Positions 7,381-14,704 of a stretch of DNA of 23,632 nucleotides are shown here, piece after piece; position 1 is the stretch's first letter; each line of letters opens with the position of its first letter. This DNA is from CAIKKG01 sp037444725 (GTDB lineage Bacteria > Patescibacteriota > Minisyncoccia > UBA6257 > GWB1-50-10). The notes under the pieces were generated by a model. The model made no database searches. It saw only the letters and a list, made by a program, of their open reading frames with translations, and was not told the origin of the DNA. The position numbers were made by a program, and so were the translations under genes. The DNA lies in the NCBI GenBank assembly GCA_037444725.1, contig JBBILW010000009.1, forward strand, positions 1 through 23,632, read 5' to 3'.

Positions 7381-8931
7381 TTATAACAATTGATTGAGGA
7401 GGCTTTCTCCTGTCATTTCCTCCGGCTTCGGGATGCTCATGAGTTCGAGGATAGTGGGTGCCACATCGGACAAGAGGCCGATGGTCTGCAAGTGGGGCGC
7501 TGCGGGGAGTGGGGATGGGCGCTTGAACTCGTTTTTCACGATGTAGAAGGGAACGGGGCTTACGTTGTGGCGCGTTTCCGGCTGGCCAGTTTTTTTGTCG
7601 ATCAAGACTTCGGCGTTGCCGTGGTCGGACGTAATGATGAGCGTGTGGTTGCCCGCAATCACGGCGTCCATGAGGCGCGCGAGTTCGTTGTCGACATCGG
7701 TAACTGCTTCGTACGTCGCATTGAAATTACCGGTGTGCGCCACAATGTCGCCGTTTGCGTAATTGAGCACTATGAAATCAAAGGCGCCTTCTTGGAGCGC
7801 GGACACTGCGCGATCGGTAATCGCTGACGCCATCATTGCCGGCTTTGTTTCGGGGTGAGGCGTATCGAGCGAGGGGATGAGCACGCGGTATTCTTCTGGG
7901 TACGTTTCATTGTGAAGTCCGTTGAAGAAATAGGTGACGTGCGCATACTTTTGCGTTTCGGCGATGTGGAGCTGACGCAATCCGTAATCTGATAACACTT
8001 TGCCGAGCGTTGCATTGATTGTTTCGTTCGGAAACGCGATATGTGCGGGGAGCGACTCGTCGAAATATTGCGTCATCGTCGCGATATACACTTTCTCAAG
8101 CGGCTTTATGGGGAATTTGTCGAATGATGGATTTAAAAATGCGTTGGTAATCTGGCGCATGCTGTCTTCGCGGTAATTGAAGAAGATGACCGCGTCGTTG
8201 CTGCGTATGGGGTGCGGCTCCGTGAGTGCCGCGGGGTCGATGAATTCATCGTTGAAGCCCTTAGTGTACGTGCGCTTTGCCACGTCTTCGAACTTTTGGA
8301 GCGGTACTTCTTCGCGCGTCCAAAGGTCGTACGCTTTTTGCGTGCGGTCCCAGTGCTCATCGCGGTTCATTGCGTAATAGCGGCCCACCACGCTCACGAT
8401 TTCTCCCGTGTTGAACGCCGCGATTTTCGCGCGGACAATCTGCAAAAGATCGCCTGCGGATTCGGGCGGACTGTCGCGCCCGTCGGTAATGAGGTGCAAA
8501 TAGAGCGCGGTGCATTTTTCACGCGATGCCATATCAATTAACGCGCCAAGATGCGGAAGGGAAGCGTGCACATTTCCTTTCGTGAGCAATCCCACGAGAT
8601 GGACGGCGCCGCCCGTCGCACGCGCATGCGCGAAGGCGCCTGTGAGCGCCTTGTTCGTATAGAAATCTCCCGACTCGATGGCGAGCGTGATTTTGGGAAA
8701 ATGCTGATAGATGACGCGGCCGGTGCCAATGGTTAAGTGCCCTACTTCGCTGTTGCCCTCCTCTTCCCAAGGGAGCCCCATTGCAATACCGGAGGCCTGC
8801 AGCGCACCCGCGGGGTAGTTCCGCTCTATCATTTCGATAGTTTTCGGATGCGCCATGTAAATCGGATTCGATTCGTCGGCTAAGCCCACGCCCCAGCCGT
8901 CCAGTATCGCAAGAATGATAGTCTGCTTCAT
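7381..8931 (-). CDS. gpmI: 2,3-bisphosphoglycerate-independent phosphoglycerate mutase
   Basis: Interconverts 3- and 2-phosphoglycerate in lower glycolysis, using two Mn ions and a phosphoserine intermediate. The 516-aa length is standard. The N-terminus has ILDGWG (metal ligand Asp11). The catalytic Ser61 lies in EGNSEVGH. HLITDGRDSPP and GRYYAMNRDEHWDR follow in the phosphotransferase insertion. The C-terminus carries the remaining metal ligands in DIVAHTGN, TSDHGNAE and RHNVSPVPF. It is the first gene of an operon with the holin-like protein and secG. Confidence 0.98.
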   Translation of the reverse strand: MKQTIILAILDGWGVGLADESNPIYMAHPKTIEMIERNYPAGALQASGIAMGLPWEEEGNSEVGHLTIGTGRVIYQHFPKITLAIESGDFYTNKALTGAFAHARATGGAVHLVGLLTKGNVHASLPHLGALIDMASREKCTALYLHLITDGRDSPPESAGDLLQIVRAKIAAFNTGEIVSVVGRYYAMNRDEHWDRTQKAYDLWTREEVPLQKFEDVAKRTYTKGFNDEFIDPAALTEPHPIRSNDAVIFFNYREDSMRQITNAFLNPSFDKFPIKPLEKVYIATMTQYFDESLPAHIAFPNETINATLGKVLSDYGLRQLHIAETQKYAHVTYFFNGLHNETYPEEYRVLIPSLDTPHPETKPAMMASAITDRAVSALQEGAFDFIVLNYANGDIVAHTGNFNATYEAVTDVDNELARLMDAVIAGNHTLIITSDHGNAEVLIDKKTGQPETRHNVSPVPFYIVKNEFKRPSPLPAAPHLQTIGLLSDVAPTILELMSIPKPEEMTGESLLNQLL

Positions 8932-8946
8932 ACGTTGTTAAGGTTT

Positions 8947-8952
8947 ATTATA
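8947..8952 (-). promoter_or_regulatory. Candidate -10 box of the gpmI operon
   Basis: A perfect TATAAT on the minus strand, 15 nt before the gpmI ATG. No matching -35 hexamer is evident. The implied leader is under 10 nt. Confidence 0.5.
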
Positions 8953-8978
8953 CGCGAAGATGTGCCAGCTCGCATCTT

Positions 8979-9008
8979 TTGACACTCGCAAGACGGGAGT
9001 TCTATACT
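8979..9008 (+). promoter_or_regulatory. Sigma-70-type promoter of rny
   Basis: TTGACA (8979-8984), an 18-nt spacer, then TATACT (9003-9008). The predicted start near 9015 gives a leader of about 50 nt for rny. Confidence 0.85.
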
Positions 9009-9066
9009 TAATTAAACCTAAAAAAGTCGATGAGACAGGTTCAATTACAAACATTTATATATAGTT

Positions 9067-10590
9067 ATGGACACTACACCCTTGATAGTGGGGGTTTCAG
9101 TAGTTTTGGCATTAGGAGGGGGCTTTGCGCTTCGCATGTTCGTTTCGGAGCGCTCGAAAAAAGCTTTGGAAAAGACGGCGCAGGCGGAACTCGATAAAGC
9201 AAAGTCTGAAGCGAAAGAAGTACTTATAGAGGCCAAGGAAAAAGCGGCGGCAATCGTCACCGAGGCGCAGAAAGAAGAGCGTGACCGCAAACAGGAATTG
9301 CGGCGTATTGAAGAGCGTCTTCAAAAGAAAGAGGACTCGCTCGATGCGGACAGAAAAGGCGTTGAAGCGACCGAGCGCGCGTGCAGGGAAGAGACAACGC
9401 GCGTAAAGGCGCTTGAGGCGGAAGTGAAGGGTGCGCATGAAAAGATGATGAAAGAGCTTGAGCGCGTCGCACAGCTGACGCGCGAGGAGGCGCGTACGTC
9501 CGTTATGAAGGAGTTTGAAGAAACTCATCGCGGCGAACTTGCCACGCTTTTGGCGAAGCTCGAGCATGAAAAGCTTGAAACTATCGAGGCGAAGGCGGCG
9601 GACGTCATTTCAACGGCGATGCAGCGCTATTCGCGCGAGGTATTAAACGATGTGACGACTAGCATTGTTCCGTTGCCGAACGAGGAAATCAAAGGAAAGA
9701 TTATTGGCCGCGAGGGACGCAACATCCGCGCGTTTGAGCGCCTTACTGGCGTCGAGGTTATTATCGACGAATCGCCGGACAACCTTATTATTTCGTCATT
9801 CGATCCGTTGCGCCGCGAGTTGGCGCGCCTTTCATTTGAGAAGCTTTTGAAGGACGGACGCATCCAGCCCGCAAAAATTGAAGAGAAGGTGGAGGAGGCG
9901 AGGCGCGAACTTGATGAGCGTATGCGGAAAATCGGAGAAGAGGCCGCATACGAAGTGGGTGTGCTCGATATTCCTAAGGAAATCATTCCGGTTATCGGCA
10001 GGTTGAACTTCCGCACAAGTTATGGACAGAACGTGCTCCAACATTCCATCGAAATGGCGCATATCGCGGCCATGATTGCGACCGAGCTTCATTTGAATGT
10101 GATGGTAGTGAAGAAAGCGGCGCTTTTGCACGATATCGGCAAGGCAATCGATCAGGAAGTCGAAGGAACGCACGTCGAAATCGGCAGGAAGCTTCTCAAG
10201 AAATACAACGTGGATGAGGCGGTTATCAAAGCAATGGAATCGCACCACGAAGAGTTCCCATTTTCTTCTCCCGAATCGTATGTGGTAGCCGCAGCGGACG
10301 CGATTTCTGCAGGACGTCCCGGCGCGCGCCGCGACACGCTTGAGAAATACATCAAGCGCCTTGAGGAAATCGAGAAGGTGGTCAATTCATTCGAGGGCGT
10401 GAAGCAGTCTTACGCAGTTTCTGCGGGCCGCGAGGTGCGCGTCTTCGTGGTGCCCGAGAAAATCGATGATTTTGGCGCGTTCCAGATTGCAAAACAGATT
10501 GCGGCGAAGATAAAACAGGACGTCGGCTTCCCTGGTGAGATAAAAGTGACGGTTATCCGCGAGGTGCGGGCAATCGAGTACGCACGCTAA
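9067..10590 (+). CDS. rny: Ribonuclease Y
   Basis: Membrane-anchored endoribonuclease that starts mRNA decay. The 507-aa product has the full architecture. An N-terminal transmembrane helix lies at about residues 4-20. A long charged coiled coil follows (about 30-190). The KH domain contains IKGKIIGREGRNIRAFE and the HD domain contains AALLHDIGKA with its metal-binding His-Asp pair. The C-terminus ends with the family's GEIKVTVIREVRAIEYAR. It has a strong promoter and no visible Shine-Dalgarno sequence. Divergent from gpmI. Confidence 0.98.
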   Translation: MDTTPLIVGVSVVLALGGGFALRMFVSERSKKALEKTAQAELDKAKSEAKEVLIEAKEKAAAIVTEAQKEERDRKQELRRIEERLQKKEDSLDADRKGVEATERACREETTRVKALEAEVKGAHEKMMKELERVAQLTREEARTSVMKEFEETHRGELATLLAKLEHEKLETIEAKAADVISTAMQRYSREVLNDVTTSIVPLPNEEIKGKIIGREGRNIRAFERLTGVEVIIDESPDNLIISSFDPLRRELARLSFEKLLKDGRIQPAKIEEKVEEARRELDERMRKIGEEAAYEVGVLDIPKEIIPVIGRLNFRTSYGQNVLQHSIEMAHIAAMIATELHLNVMVVKKAALLHDIGKAIDQEVEGTHVEIGRKLLKKYNVDEAVIKAMESHHEEFPFSSPESYVVAAADAISAGRPGARRDTLEKYIKRLEEIEKVVNSFEGVKQSYAVSAGREVRVFVVPEKIDDFGAFQIAKQIAAKIKQDVGFPGEIKVTVIREVRAIEYAR

Positions 10591-10603
10591 TCCGCGGTGC
10601 TAT

Positions 10604-10635
10604 GCAACAAGTTGCCTTTATTGGCAATTTGTTGC
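10604..10635 (+). promoter_or_regulatory. Strong hairpin between rny and the HU gene
   Basis: GCAACAAGTTGCC pairs with GGCAATTTGTTGC around a TTTATT loop: 13 bp with one G-U pair. It follows the rny stop codon by 13 nt. No T-run follows, so it may be a processing or stability hairpin rather than a standard terminator. TTGC motifs continue downstream to about 10655. Confidence 0.6.
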
Positions 10636-10643
10636 GGAATCGG

Positions 10644-10690
10644 TTGCATGTTGCAAAAAGCGTGGGATAATCTAGGTACTTTGCTATAAT
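10644..10690 (+). promoter_or_regulatory. Candidate promoter(s) of the HU gene
   Basis: TTGCAT (10644-10649), 16 nt, then GATAAT (10666-10671). A second, perfect TATAAT lies at 10685-10690. The latter is followed by a leader (AATCAAAAGGTCG) that resembles the one before the gene at 19311. Confidence 0.6.
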
Positions 10691-10743
10691 GAAGCAATCA
10701 AAAGGTCGAACGACAACCAACAAATAATTACAAAGAAAATTTT

Positions 10744-11019
10744 ATGAAGAAAGACGGACTTGTAGATGCAGTAATGAGCGCAGCAGGAATCGAAACGAAG
10801 AAGCAGGCAGCGGCAGCGGTAGATGCATTGTTTGATACGATTGTGAAAACTCTTGGCCGCGGCGAAGAGGTAGCAATCACCGGATTTGGCACGTTTAAGG
10901 TTGCGAAGCGCGCAGCCCGCATGGGAGTGAACCCGAAGACTGGCGAGAAAATCCAGATTAAAGCTTCAACGAAGCCGAAATTCCGCGCCGGTAAGCTTTT
11001 GAAGGAGGCAGTCCTCTAG
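10744..11019 (+). CDS. hup: HU family DNA-binding protein
   Basis: Nucleoid-associated histone-like protein that bends and compacts DNA as a dimer. The 91-aa product has the usual HU length. Residues 1-45 are the helical dimerisation part. GFGTFKVAKRAAR (about 48-60) and NPKTGEKIQIKASTKPKFRAGK (about 63-84) are the family signature and DNA-clasping arm. It has its own promoter and a strong terminator, so it is a single-gene unit. HU and IHF are hard to tell apart by sequence, but the lone copy and arm sequence favour HU. Confidence 0.97.
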   Translation: MKKDGLVDAVMSAAGIETKKQAAAAVDALFDTIVKTLGRGEEVAITGFGTFKVAKRAARMGVNPKTGEKIQIKASTKPKFRAGKLLKEAVL

Positions 11020-11065
11020 TTTTTAAGAGATCTCTTAACAGCTCGATATAATAAAGAAAGAACAT

Positions 11066-11091
11066 AAAACCGCCCCTTTCGGGGCGGTTTT
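11066..11091. terminator. Bidirectional terminator after the HU gene
   Basis: AAAACCGCCCC pairs with GGGGCGGTTTT around a TTTC loop. It lies between the HU gene and the converging gene that ends at 11096, and can serve both. Confidence 0.92.
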
Positions 11092-11095
11092 AGTA

Positions 11096-12031
11096 TTATT
11101 TGAGCAGCTTCCTCACGAGCGTGCTCATTTCAATATAGACATTGTAGGCATCTCTTACTTTTGAAAGAGATTGCTTTACCGTGTCTCGTATTGATAATGC
11201 TGTCGGCTGCGTGCTGGTCGCTTTCGCCTCGGTACTCGTCGCGTCCGTGCTCGTTGCGAGCGTGTCGGTGGACGTTGTTGAGAGGAGAAGCATGGTTATC
11301 GTCGAGGTCGTATTCTCATTCGTTGACGTTGCTGTCGATGTTGCCTCAGTCGTCGTCGCTCGTTCTATAAACGTTGAGAAAAAGAGCACGCGGGCATTTT
11401 TATTGGATTCCGCGCTTTCCGTGATGAGCTTATCCGCGGCAACAAGCATTGCGCGTGCATCTTTGATGCCTTTCACTTTTGCTTTCTCGAGTTTTTGCAC
11501 ATCGGCATCGATTTTTTGCCAGCGCTTGCGTGCCGTTTCAATCGTTTTATCCTGCTGATTCACAAGGAAGTAGTCGCGGACTGCGGAGAATGTGGGGAGA
11601 TAGTTTTTATCGCGCCAATCTTTAAAATCCTTTGCGGCGTTCTTTACGTCGTCGACGGTGAGCGTCTTTTCGTTGTCATCAAGGTACTGTTCCTGCGATT
11701 GGAAGTAGTCCATCGCATCTTTCATGGTGTCAGCTGAAATATCGCGCCATACCTCTTCGTCGCCCTTCAAGTTCTCGAGTTCAAGAAGCTTTACGCGCGT
11801 ATCCTTTGCTTCCGCGAGCGACAAATCGATTACTTTCCGCAGGGTTTCAATGCGGAGCGAAAGTTCCATCGGCTGGCGGTCGTCCTTTGCCGTTACCAAG
11901 TTATCGAGCGACTCCTTTACGCTCTCGAATGCTTTTTGCACGCCCTGTGACTGCGCGTGTACGCGCATAACGGGGGATGCGCTCATTGCCATCACCATGA
12001 GTGCGGTGAGTATAGATACGTATCGTTTCAT
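11096..12031 (-). CDS. Secreted or anchored orphan protein with Ser/Thr-rich low-complexity tract
   Basis: No known family is recognised. The 311-aa product begins with a signal-peptide-like segment (MKRYVSILTALMVMAMSASPVMRVHAQ, cleavage plausible after HA at about 26). A mostly helical, charged region follows (about 30-215). Residues about 222-275 are dominated by Thr, Ser and Ala in TSTATST-like repeats, and a final helix ends at LVRKLLK. It starts 1 nt after the stop of the candidate anti-sigma gene, so it belongs to the sigma operon and could be an envelope effector of that sigma factor (inference). The Thr/Ser tract resembles the C-terminus of the unrelated secreted protein at 19311. Confidence 0.85.
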   Translation of the reverse strand: MKRYVSILTALMVMAMSASPVMRVHAQSQGVQKAFESVKESLDNLVTAKDDRQPMELSLRIETLRKVIDLSLAEAKDTRVKLLELENLKGDEEVWRDISADTMKDAMDYFQSQEQYLDDNEKTLTVDDVKNAAKDFKDWRDKNYLPTFSAVRDYFLVNQQDKTIETARKRWQKIDADVQKLEKAKVKGIKDARAMLVAADKLITESAESNKNARVLFFSTFIERATTTEATSTATSTNENTTSTITMLLLSTTSTDTLATSTDATSTEAKATSTQPTALSIRDTVKQSLSKVRDAYNVYIEMSTLVRKLLK

Positions 12032-12032
12032 G

Positions 12033-12509
12033 TTAGTTCATTATTTGCTGCAGCATTGCGTCGACGTCGGTAGTGCTCGATTCCGGAAGCATGGTCTCTG
12101 CCTGTTCGGTTTTCAAAATGTCCGCATTCAAATGCTTTACTTTCGTATCGCTGACTTCGGTAAGCGCGGATGCGATGGTCTGGTTTACGCGCTGCTCATA
12201 CGAAATTTCCTTCAATTGGATATTGATGGGAAGATTGCCGTATTCATTCGCGATGTTCTCCGCATTCAATGACGCCGAAAATGTCGGCTCCGGGAAGGCG
12301 AGCGGAATTACCATGACGATTGCGACAAGCGCGGTGGTGAGTCCGGCGCCGAGCCAGCCCCATGAAATCGTGTGCGGTAGGGATACGCGCGGGAGCGCAA
12401 ATGATGGAGCGCGGGTTTCTCCGAGAATCTGAAGCTTTGCGCGTGCAGCAAACTCGCGGTCGGGCGCGATCGCTTTCAGTTGCTTCAGTTGTGATTTAAT
12501 GTGTTCCAT
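12033..12509 (-). CDS. Single-pass membrane protein, candidate anti-sigma factor
   Basis: A 158-aa product with a cytoplasmic-like N-terminus of about 48 residues, one transmembrane helix (about 50-72, GWLGAGLTTALVAIVMVIPLAF) and an external C-terminal part of about 85 residues. The start overlaps the end of the sigma-factor gene by 14 nt, which suggests translational coupling. That order and topology are typical of ECF sigma / anti-sigma pairs, so an anti-sigma role is a reasonable inference. No zinc-binding His-Cys-Cys anti-sigma motif is visible, so it is not a classic ZAS-domain protein. No cysteine is present. Confidence 0.8.
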   Translation of the reverse strand: MEHIKSQLKQLKAIAPDREFAARAKLQILGETRAPSFALPRVSLPHTISWGWLGAGLTTALVAIVMVIPLAFPEPTFSASLNAENIANEYGNLPINIQLKEISYEQRVNQTIASALTEVSDTKVKHLNADILKTEQAETMLPESSTTDVDAMLQQIMN

Positions 12510-13038
12510 CGATGTGCGTTTTCAATTGCTTCAATGCCCTGTGCTGTATGACTCTCACCGCTCCTTCTGTTTTCCCGAGTGCATCCGCGATTTCCTTATT
12601 GCTCAGATCTTCGACGAATTTCATGAGCAGTACGTTCTGCTGATCGGGCTCGAGTCTTGTAAGCGCCACGCGAATCGCCGACATATTGATTGCGTGGTCT
12701 ACGCGTGCTTCATCGTTCGCATCTTCGGAAAAATGTTCTTCCGATACCGCGTCGATGCTTACATTGCTTTTATACGTGCGGTAGTAATCGATGACGGCAT
12801 TCGAGGCGATGCGATATATCCAGCTTGAGAAGGGGAAGCCCTTAAATTCGAAGCCTTCAATGTTCTGCCATGCGCTTGCAAAGACTTGCTGCGAGAGGTC
12901 TTCGGCATCCTGCTTTCTTCCCACCTTGATAAAGACGAACCGATAGATAGGGGGCAGGTAGCGGTCATAGAGCTTCCCGAAGGCTGCGCTATCACCGTTT
13001 TTTGCTTTTTGAATGAGCGATTGCTCTTCGTCTTTCAT
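12496..13038 (-). CDS. ECF-type RNA polymerase sigma factor
   Basis: Directs RNA polymerase to a specific promoter set. The 180-aa product has the size of group 4 (ECF) factors. Region 2 (about 20-90) includes LYDRYLPPIYRFVFIKVG, the DAEDLSQQVFASAWQ core-binding motif, and FSSWIYRIASNAVIDYYR. Region 4 (about 120-175) has LEPDQQNVLLMKFVEDLSNKEIADALGKTEGAVRVIQHRALKQL, a helix-turn-helix. There is no region 3. It is the first gene of a three-gene operon with a candidate anti-sigma protein and a secreted protein. A palindrome with repeated GTAACGC lies just upstream and may be an autoregulatory site. Confidence 0.95.
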   Translation of the reverse strand: MKDEEQSLIQKAKNGDSAAFGKLYDRYLPPIYRFVFIKVGRKQDAEDLSQQVFASAWQNIEGFEFKGFPFSSWIYRIASNAVIDYYRTYKSNVSIDAVSEEHFSEDANDEARVDHAINMSAIRVALTRLEPDQQNVLLMKFVEDLSNKEIADALGKTEGAVRVIQHRALKQLKTHIDGTH

Positions 13039-13080
13039 AGATTACAACGATAAAGTTGGTCTTTTGTTTCGTATAAAACA

Positions 13081-13106
13081 GCGTTACGTGTAACGCGCTG
13101 TAACGC
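13081..13106. promoter_or_regulatory. GTAACGC palindrome upstream of the sigma operon
   Basis: GCGTTAC and GTAACGC form a perfect 7+7 inverted repeat with a 2-nt spacer (13081-13096). A third GTAACGC follows at 13100-13106. It lies 43-68 nt before the sigma-factor start. Candidate operator or sigma-specific promoter part; no factor can be named. Confidence 0.55.
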
Positions 13107-13155
13107 TAAGGTATTAGATGTCCATTCTAGCAGATGGGAGCAAGAATGTACATTC

Positions 13156-13290
13156 GGTAAGGGGAAGCGAACGCGCTTCACCGGTAAGACCGGTTCCGCT
13201 TTTAAAAACCCTCGGTTTTTAATATTTTCCGACACGGGGAACCGAGCGCGGTTCCCCGACCCCCTCCGCTGTTCGATTCCCCTTACCCGC
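13156..13290 (-). repeat. tRNA-tail element after tRNA-Gly (diverged copy)
   Basis: Read on the minus strand, the element opens with an exact 20-nt antisense copy (13271-13290) of the tRNA-Gly T-arm/acceptor 3' half. It runs through three hairpins and closes with a degenerate sense copy (GTTCGCTTCCCCTTACCG, ending at 13156). The hairpins are GGGGAACC with GGTTCCCC; TTAAAAACC with GGTTTTTAA around a GAG loop; and ACCGGT with ACCGGT. The block GTGTCGGAA plus the second hairpin matches the Phe and His elements. Stem changes are paired, which suggests a conserved structure. No second terminator is seen here. Confidence 0.8.
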
Positions 13291-13297
13291 AAAACAC

Positions 13298-13320
13298 AAA
13301 ACGACCATGAGGTCGTTTTT
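13298..13320 (-). terminator. Terminator of tRNA-Gly
   Basis: AAAACGACC pairs with GGTCGTTTT around a short loop, directly downstream of tRNA-Gly and before the tRNA-tail element. Confidence 0.85.
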
Positions 13321-13331
13321 TGTTTGTTTTG

Positions 13332-13402
13332 AGCGGGTAAGGGGAATCGAACCCCTGGCGCCAGTTTGGAAAACTGGGGTATTACCACTATACGATACCC
13401 GC
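13332..13402 (-). tRNA. tRNA-Gly (anticodon TCC)
   Basis: 71 nt. The acceptor GCGGGTA pairs with TACCCGC, with discriminator T as usual for Gly. The anticodon stem CCAGT/ACTGG encloses the loop TTTCCAA, giving TCC, which reads GGA. No encoded CCA. Confidence 0.97.
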
Positions 13403-13416
13403 GATTAACGAACTTT

Positions 13417-13445
13417 AGCATACAAAACAATCGAAGAGCCCGCAA
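13417..13445 (-). promoter_or_regulatory. Promoter of tRNA-Gly
   Basis: On the minus strand TTGCGG (13440-13445), a 17-nt spacer and TATGCT (13417-13422) lie 14 nt before the tRNA. Confidence 0.6.
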
Positions 13446-13455
13446 GCCGTATGAT

Positions 13456-13484
13456 TTGAATAAATAAACCGCTTCCGATATGAT
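13456..13484 (+). promoter_or_regulatory. Promoter of the 13503 gene
   Basis: TTGAAT (13456-13461), 17 nt, TATGAT (13479-13484). The predicted start is about 12 nt before the ATG, giving a very short leader without a Shine-Dalgarno sequence. Confidence 0.7.
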
Positions 13485-13502
13485 GAGGGTCATACATAAC
13501 CT

Positions 13503-14102
13503 ATGTATCTTCCGAAGGACAAGCGTACCAAAATCATTATTACTGCATTAGTGCTCGTGCTCGCGATTGGCGGCCTTATTGTTTACGCGGCGACGAATCG
13601 TCCTGCGATGCCGCAATCCTTCCTTATTGCGCGCAAGAACGCGTCCGAGGTCAGTCAGCACATTGTTGATCTCACTACGCAGACGGGCGAGAAAGTTTCA
13701 GAAGCGAATGCGGCCGACCTTGCGGGGAACACGAGCCGCGCGGAAGCATTAATAGAAGAAGCGCGTGCGGCAAACGCAGAGGCTTACAAGAACGCGGGCG
13801 AACTTTCGTCGCATCTTAAGGATCTTGCGAATTCGCTCGTATCGCTCGGCTCGCCTTCACGGCAGAGCGTCGCGTACGAAGCGGTCGCGACTGACCTCTC
13901 GCTCGTGTCCGAGTTTATCGTGTACACGCAGAATTTGAATGATTTCTTTGATAAGATCACACGTGCCATTGAAACGGGAAGCAGGGCGGACAAGAATAGC
14001 GCCGCGGCCGCGCTCACGGTGGTGAATGAGGGCGCAAAAAGAATTAATGCGCTCAACGCCGAGTTTCAGACGCGCATGAAGACATTCGATTCTTCGCTCT
14101 AA
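13503..14102 (+). CDS. Orphan membrane-anchored helical protein
   Basis: No family is recognised. The 199-aa product has a basic start (MYLPKDKRTK) and one transmembrane helix (about 11-31, IIITALVLVLAIGGLIVYAA). The external remainder is Ala-, Glu- and Ser-rich and almost entirely helical, probably coiled coil (about 45-195). No Cys or catalytic motif is seen. It stands alone between tRNA-Gly and a terminator. A structural or surface role is possible, but nothing in the sequence fixes it. Confidence 0.88.
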   Translation: MYLPKDKRTKIIITALVLVLAIGGLIVYAATNRPAMPQSFLIARKNASEVSQHIVDLTTQTGEKVSEANAADLAGNTSRAEALIEEARAANAEAYKNAGELSSHLKDLANSLVSLGSPSRQSVAYEAVATDLSLVSEFIVYTQNLNDFFDKITRAIETGSRADKNSAAAALTVVNEGAKRINALNAEFQTRMKTFDSSL

Positions 14103-14124
14103 AAACGAAATTGAAAAAAGTGAG

Positions 14125-14144
14125 CCCCCGCCAGCCGGCGGGGG
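14125..14144. terminator. GC-rich hairpin between the 13503 gene and dksA-like gene
   Basis: CCCCCGCC pairs with GGCGGGGG around an AGCC loop, between two converging stop codons. The T-run is poor, so termination efficiency is uncertain. Confidence 0.65.
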
Positions 14145-14179
14145 TAATGTTTACTAAGGTGCGTCTTGCGAGTTGCGTG

Positions 14180-14563
14180 CTACAGGTGAACGAGGTGGGG
14201 ACGCCCCGCCTCGTCGGCGCAGTTCACGCACGCCGTCGCGATGGGCATGGCCTGCAGCCGCCGCACGGGGATCTGCTCCTTGCAGTGGCGGCAGAGGCCG
14301 TAGACGCCGCTCGCGATGCGGTCCTTGGCCTCGCGCAGCGCGAGGAGCCGCGCGTTGAGACGCCTGATCTCGCTCGACAGGTTCTCGCGCGTCGCGAGCT
14401 GCTGCGACGTGTCGTCGGACTTCGAGCGCTCCAGCTCCTCGAGCTCGATGAGCTTCCGGTCGCGGATCGCAGTCTTCTCGTCGATCTCCTTGCTGATCCC
14501 TTCCCCGATGGCCGCGTGGATCTGCGAGATGTCGTGCGCCTTCAGGGCAACGTTTCCGTTCAT
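14180..14563 (-). CDS. DksA/TraR-family C4 zinc-finger protein
   Basis: Likely regulator that binds RNA polymerase through its secondary channel, as in the DksA/TraR family. The 127-aa product has a long helical hairpin (about 25-85, charged heptads) and a C-terminal four-Cys zinc finger, CRHC (91-94) and CVNC (112-115), with IASGVYGLCRHC and PIPxRRLxAxP-like spacing typical of the family. Codon use and base composition are clearly more GC-rich than the neighbours, with many GCG, CTC, GAG and CGC codons. It has a consensus promoter and a good Shine-Dalgarno AGGAG 6-8 nt before the ATG, both unusual here. Recent acquisition from a GC-rich donor is a fair inference. Confidence 0.93.
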   Translation of the reverse strand: MNGNVALKAHDISQIHAAIGEGISKEIDEKTAIRDRKLIELEELERSKSDDTSQQLATRENLSSEIRRLNARLLALREAKDRIASGVYGLCRHCKEQIPVRRLQAMPIATACVNCADEAGRPHLVHL

Positions 14564-14617
14564 GTGTGTCTCCTCGTTCGTTTGTGAAAGTGCAACTTAC
14601 TTCACGATGCTAAAAAC

Positions 14618-14646
14618 ATTATACTACTTTACTTTAAATAAGTCAA
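14618..14646 (-). promoter_or_regulatory. Strong promoter of the dksA-like gene
   Basis: On the minus strand TTGACT (14641-14646), a 17-nt spacer and a perfect TATAAT (14618-14623). The leader to the ATG is about 48 nt and includes AGGAG. Confidence 0.85.
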
Positions 14647-14671
14647 ATATCGAAAAAGCCGCTCCTGTAAT

Positions 14672-14700
14672 AAAAAGAGGGCTCGCGCGCCCTCTTTTTT
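14672..14700 (-). terminator. Second terminator downstream of the tRNA-Pro elements
   Basis: AAAAGAGGGC pairs with GCCCTCTTTT and is flanked by T and A runs. It follows the sense tRNA-end copy of the tRNA-Pro element, as the second terminators do after tRNA-Phe and tRNA-His. Confidence 0.85.
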
Positions 14701-14704
14701 GCCT

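Noticed and set aside
13035..13493. Minus-strand frame of 152 aa
   Set aside because: It runs through tRNA-Gly, its terminator and the tRNA-tail element; no protein features.
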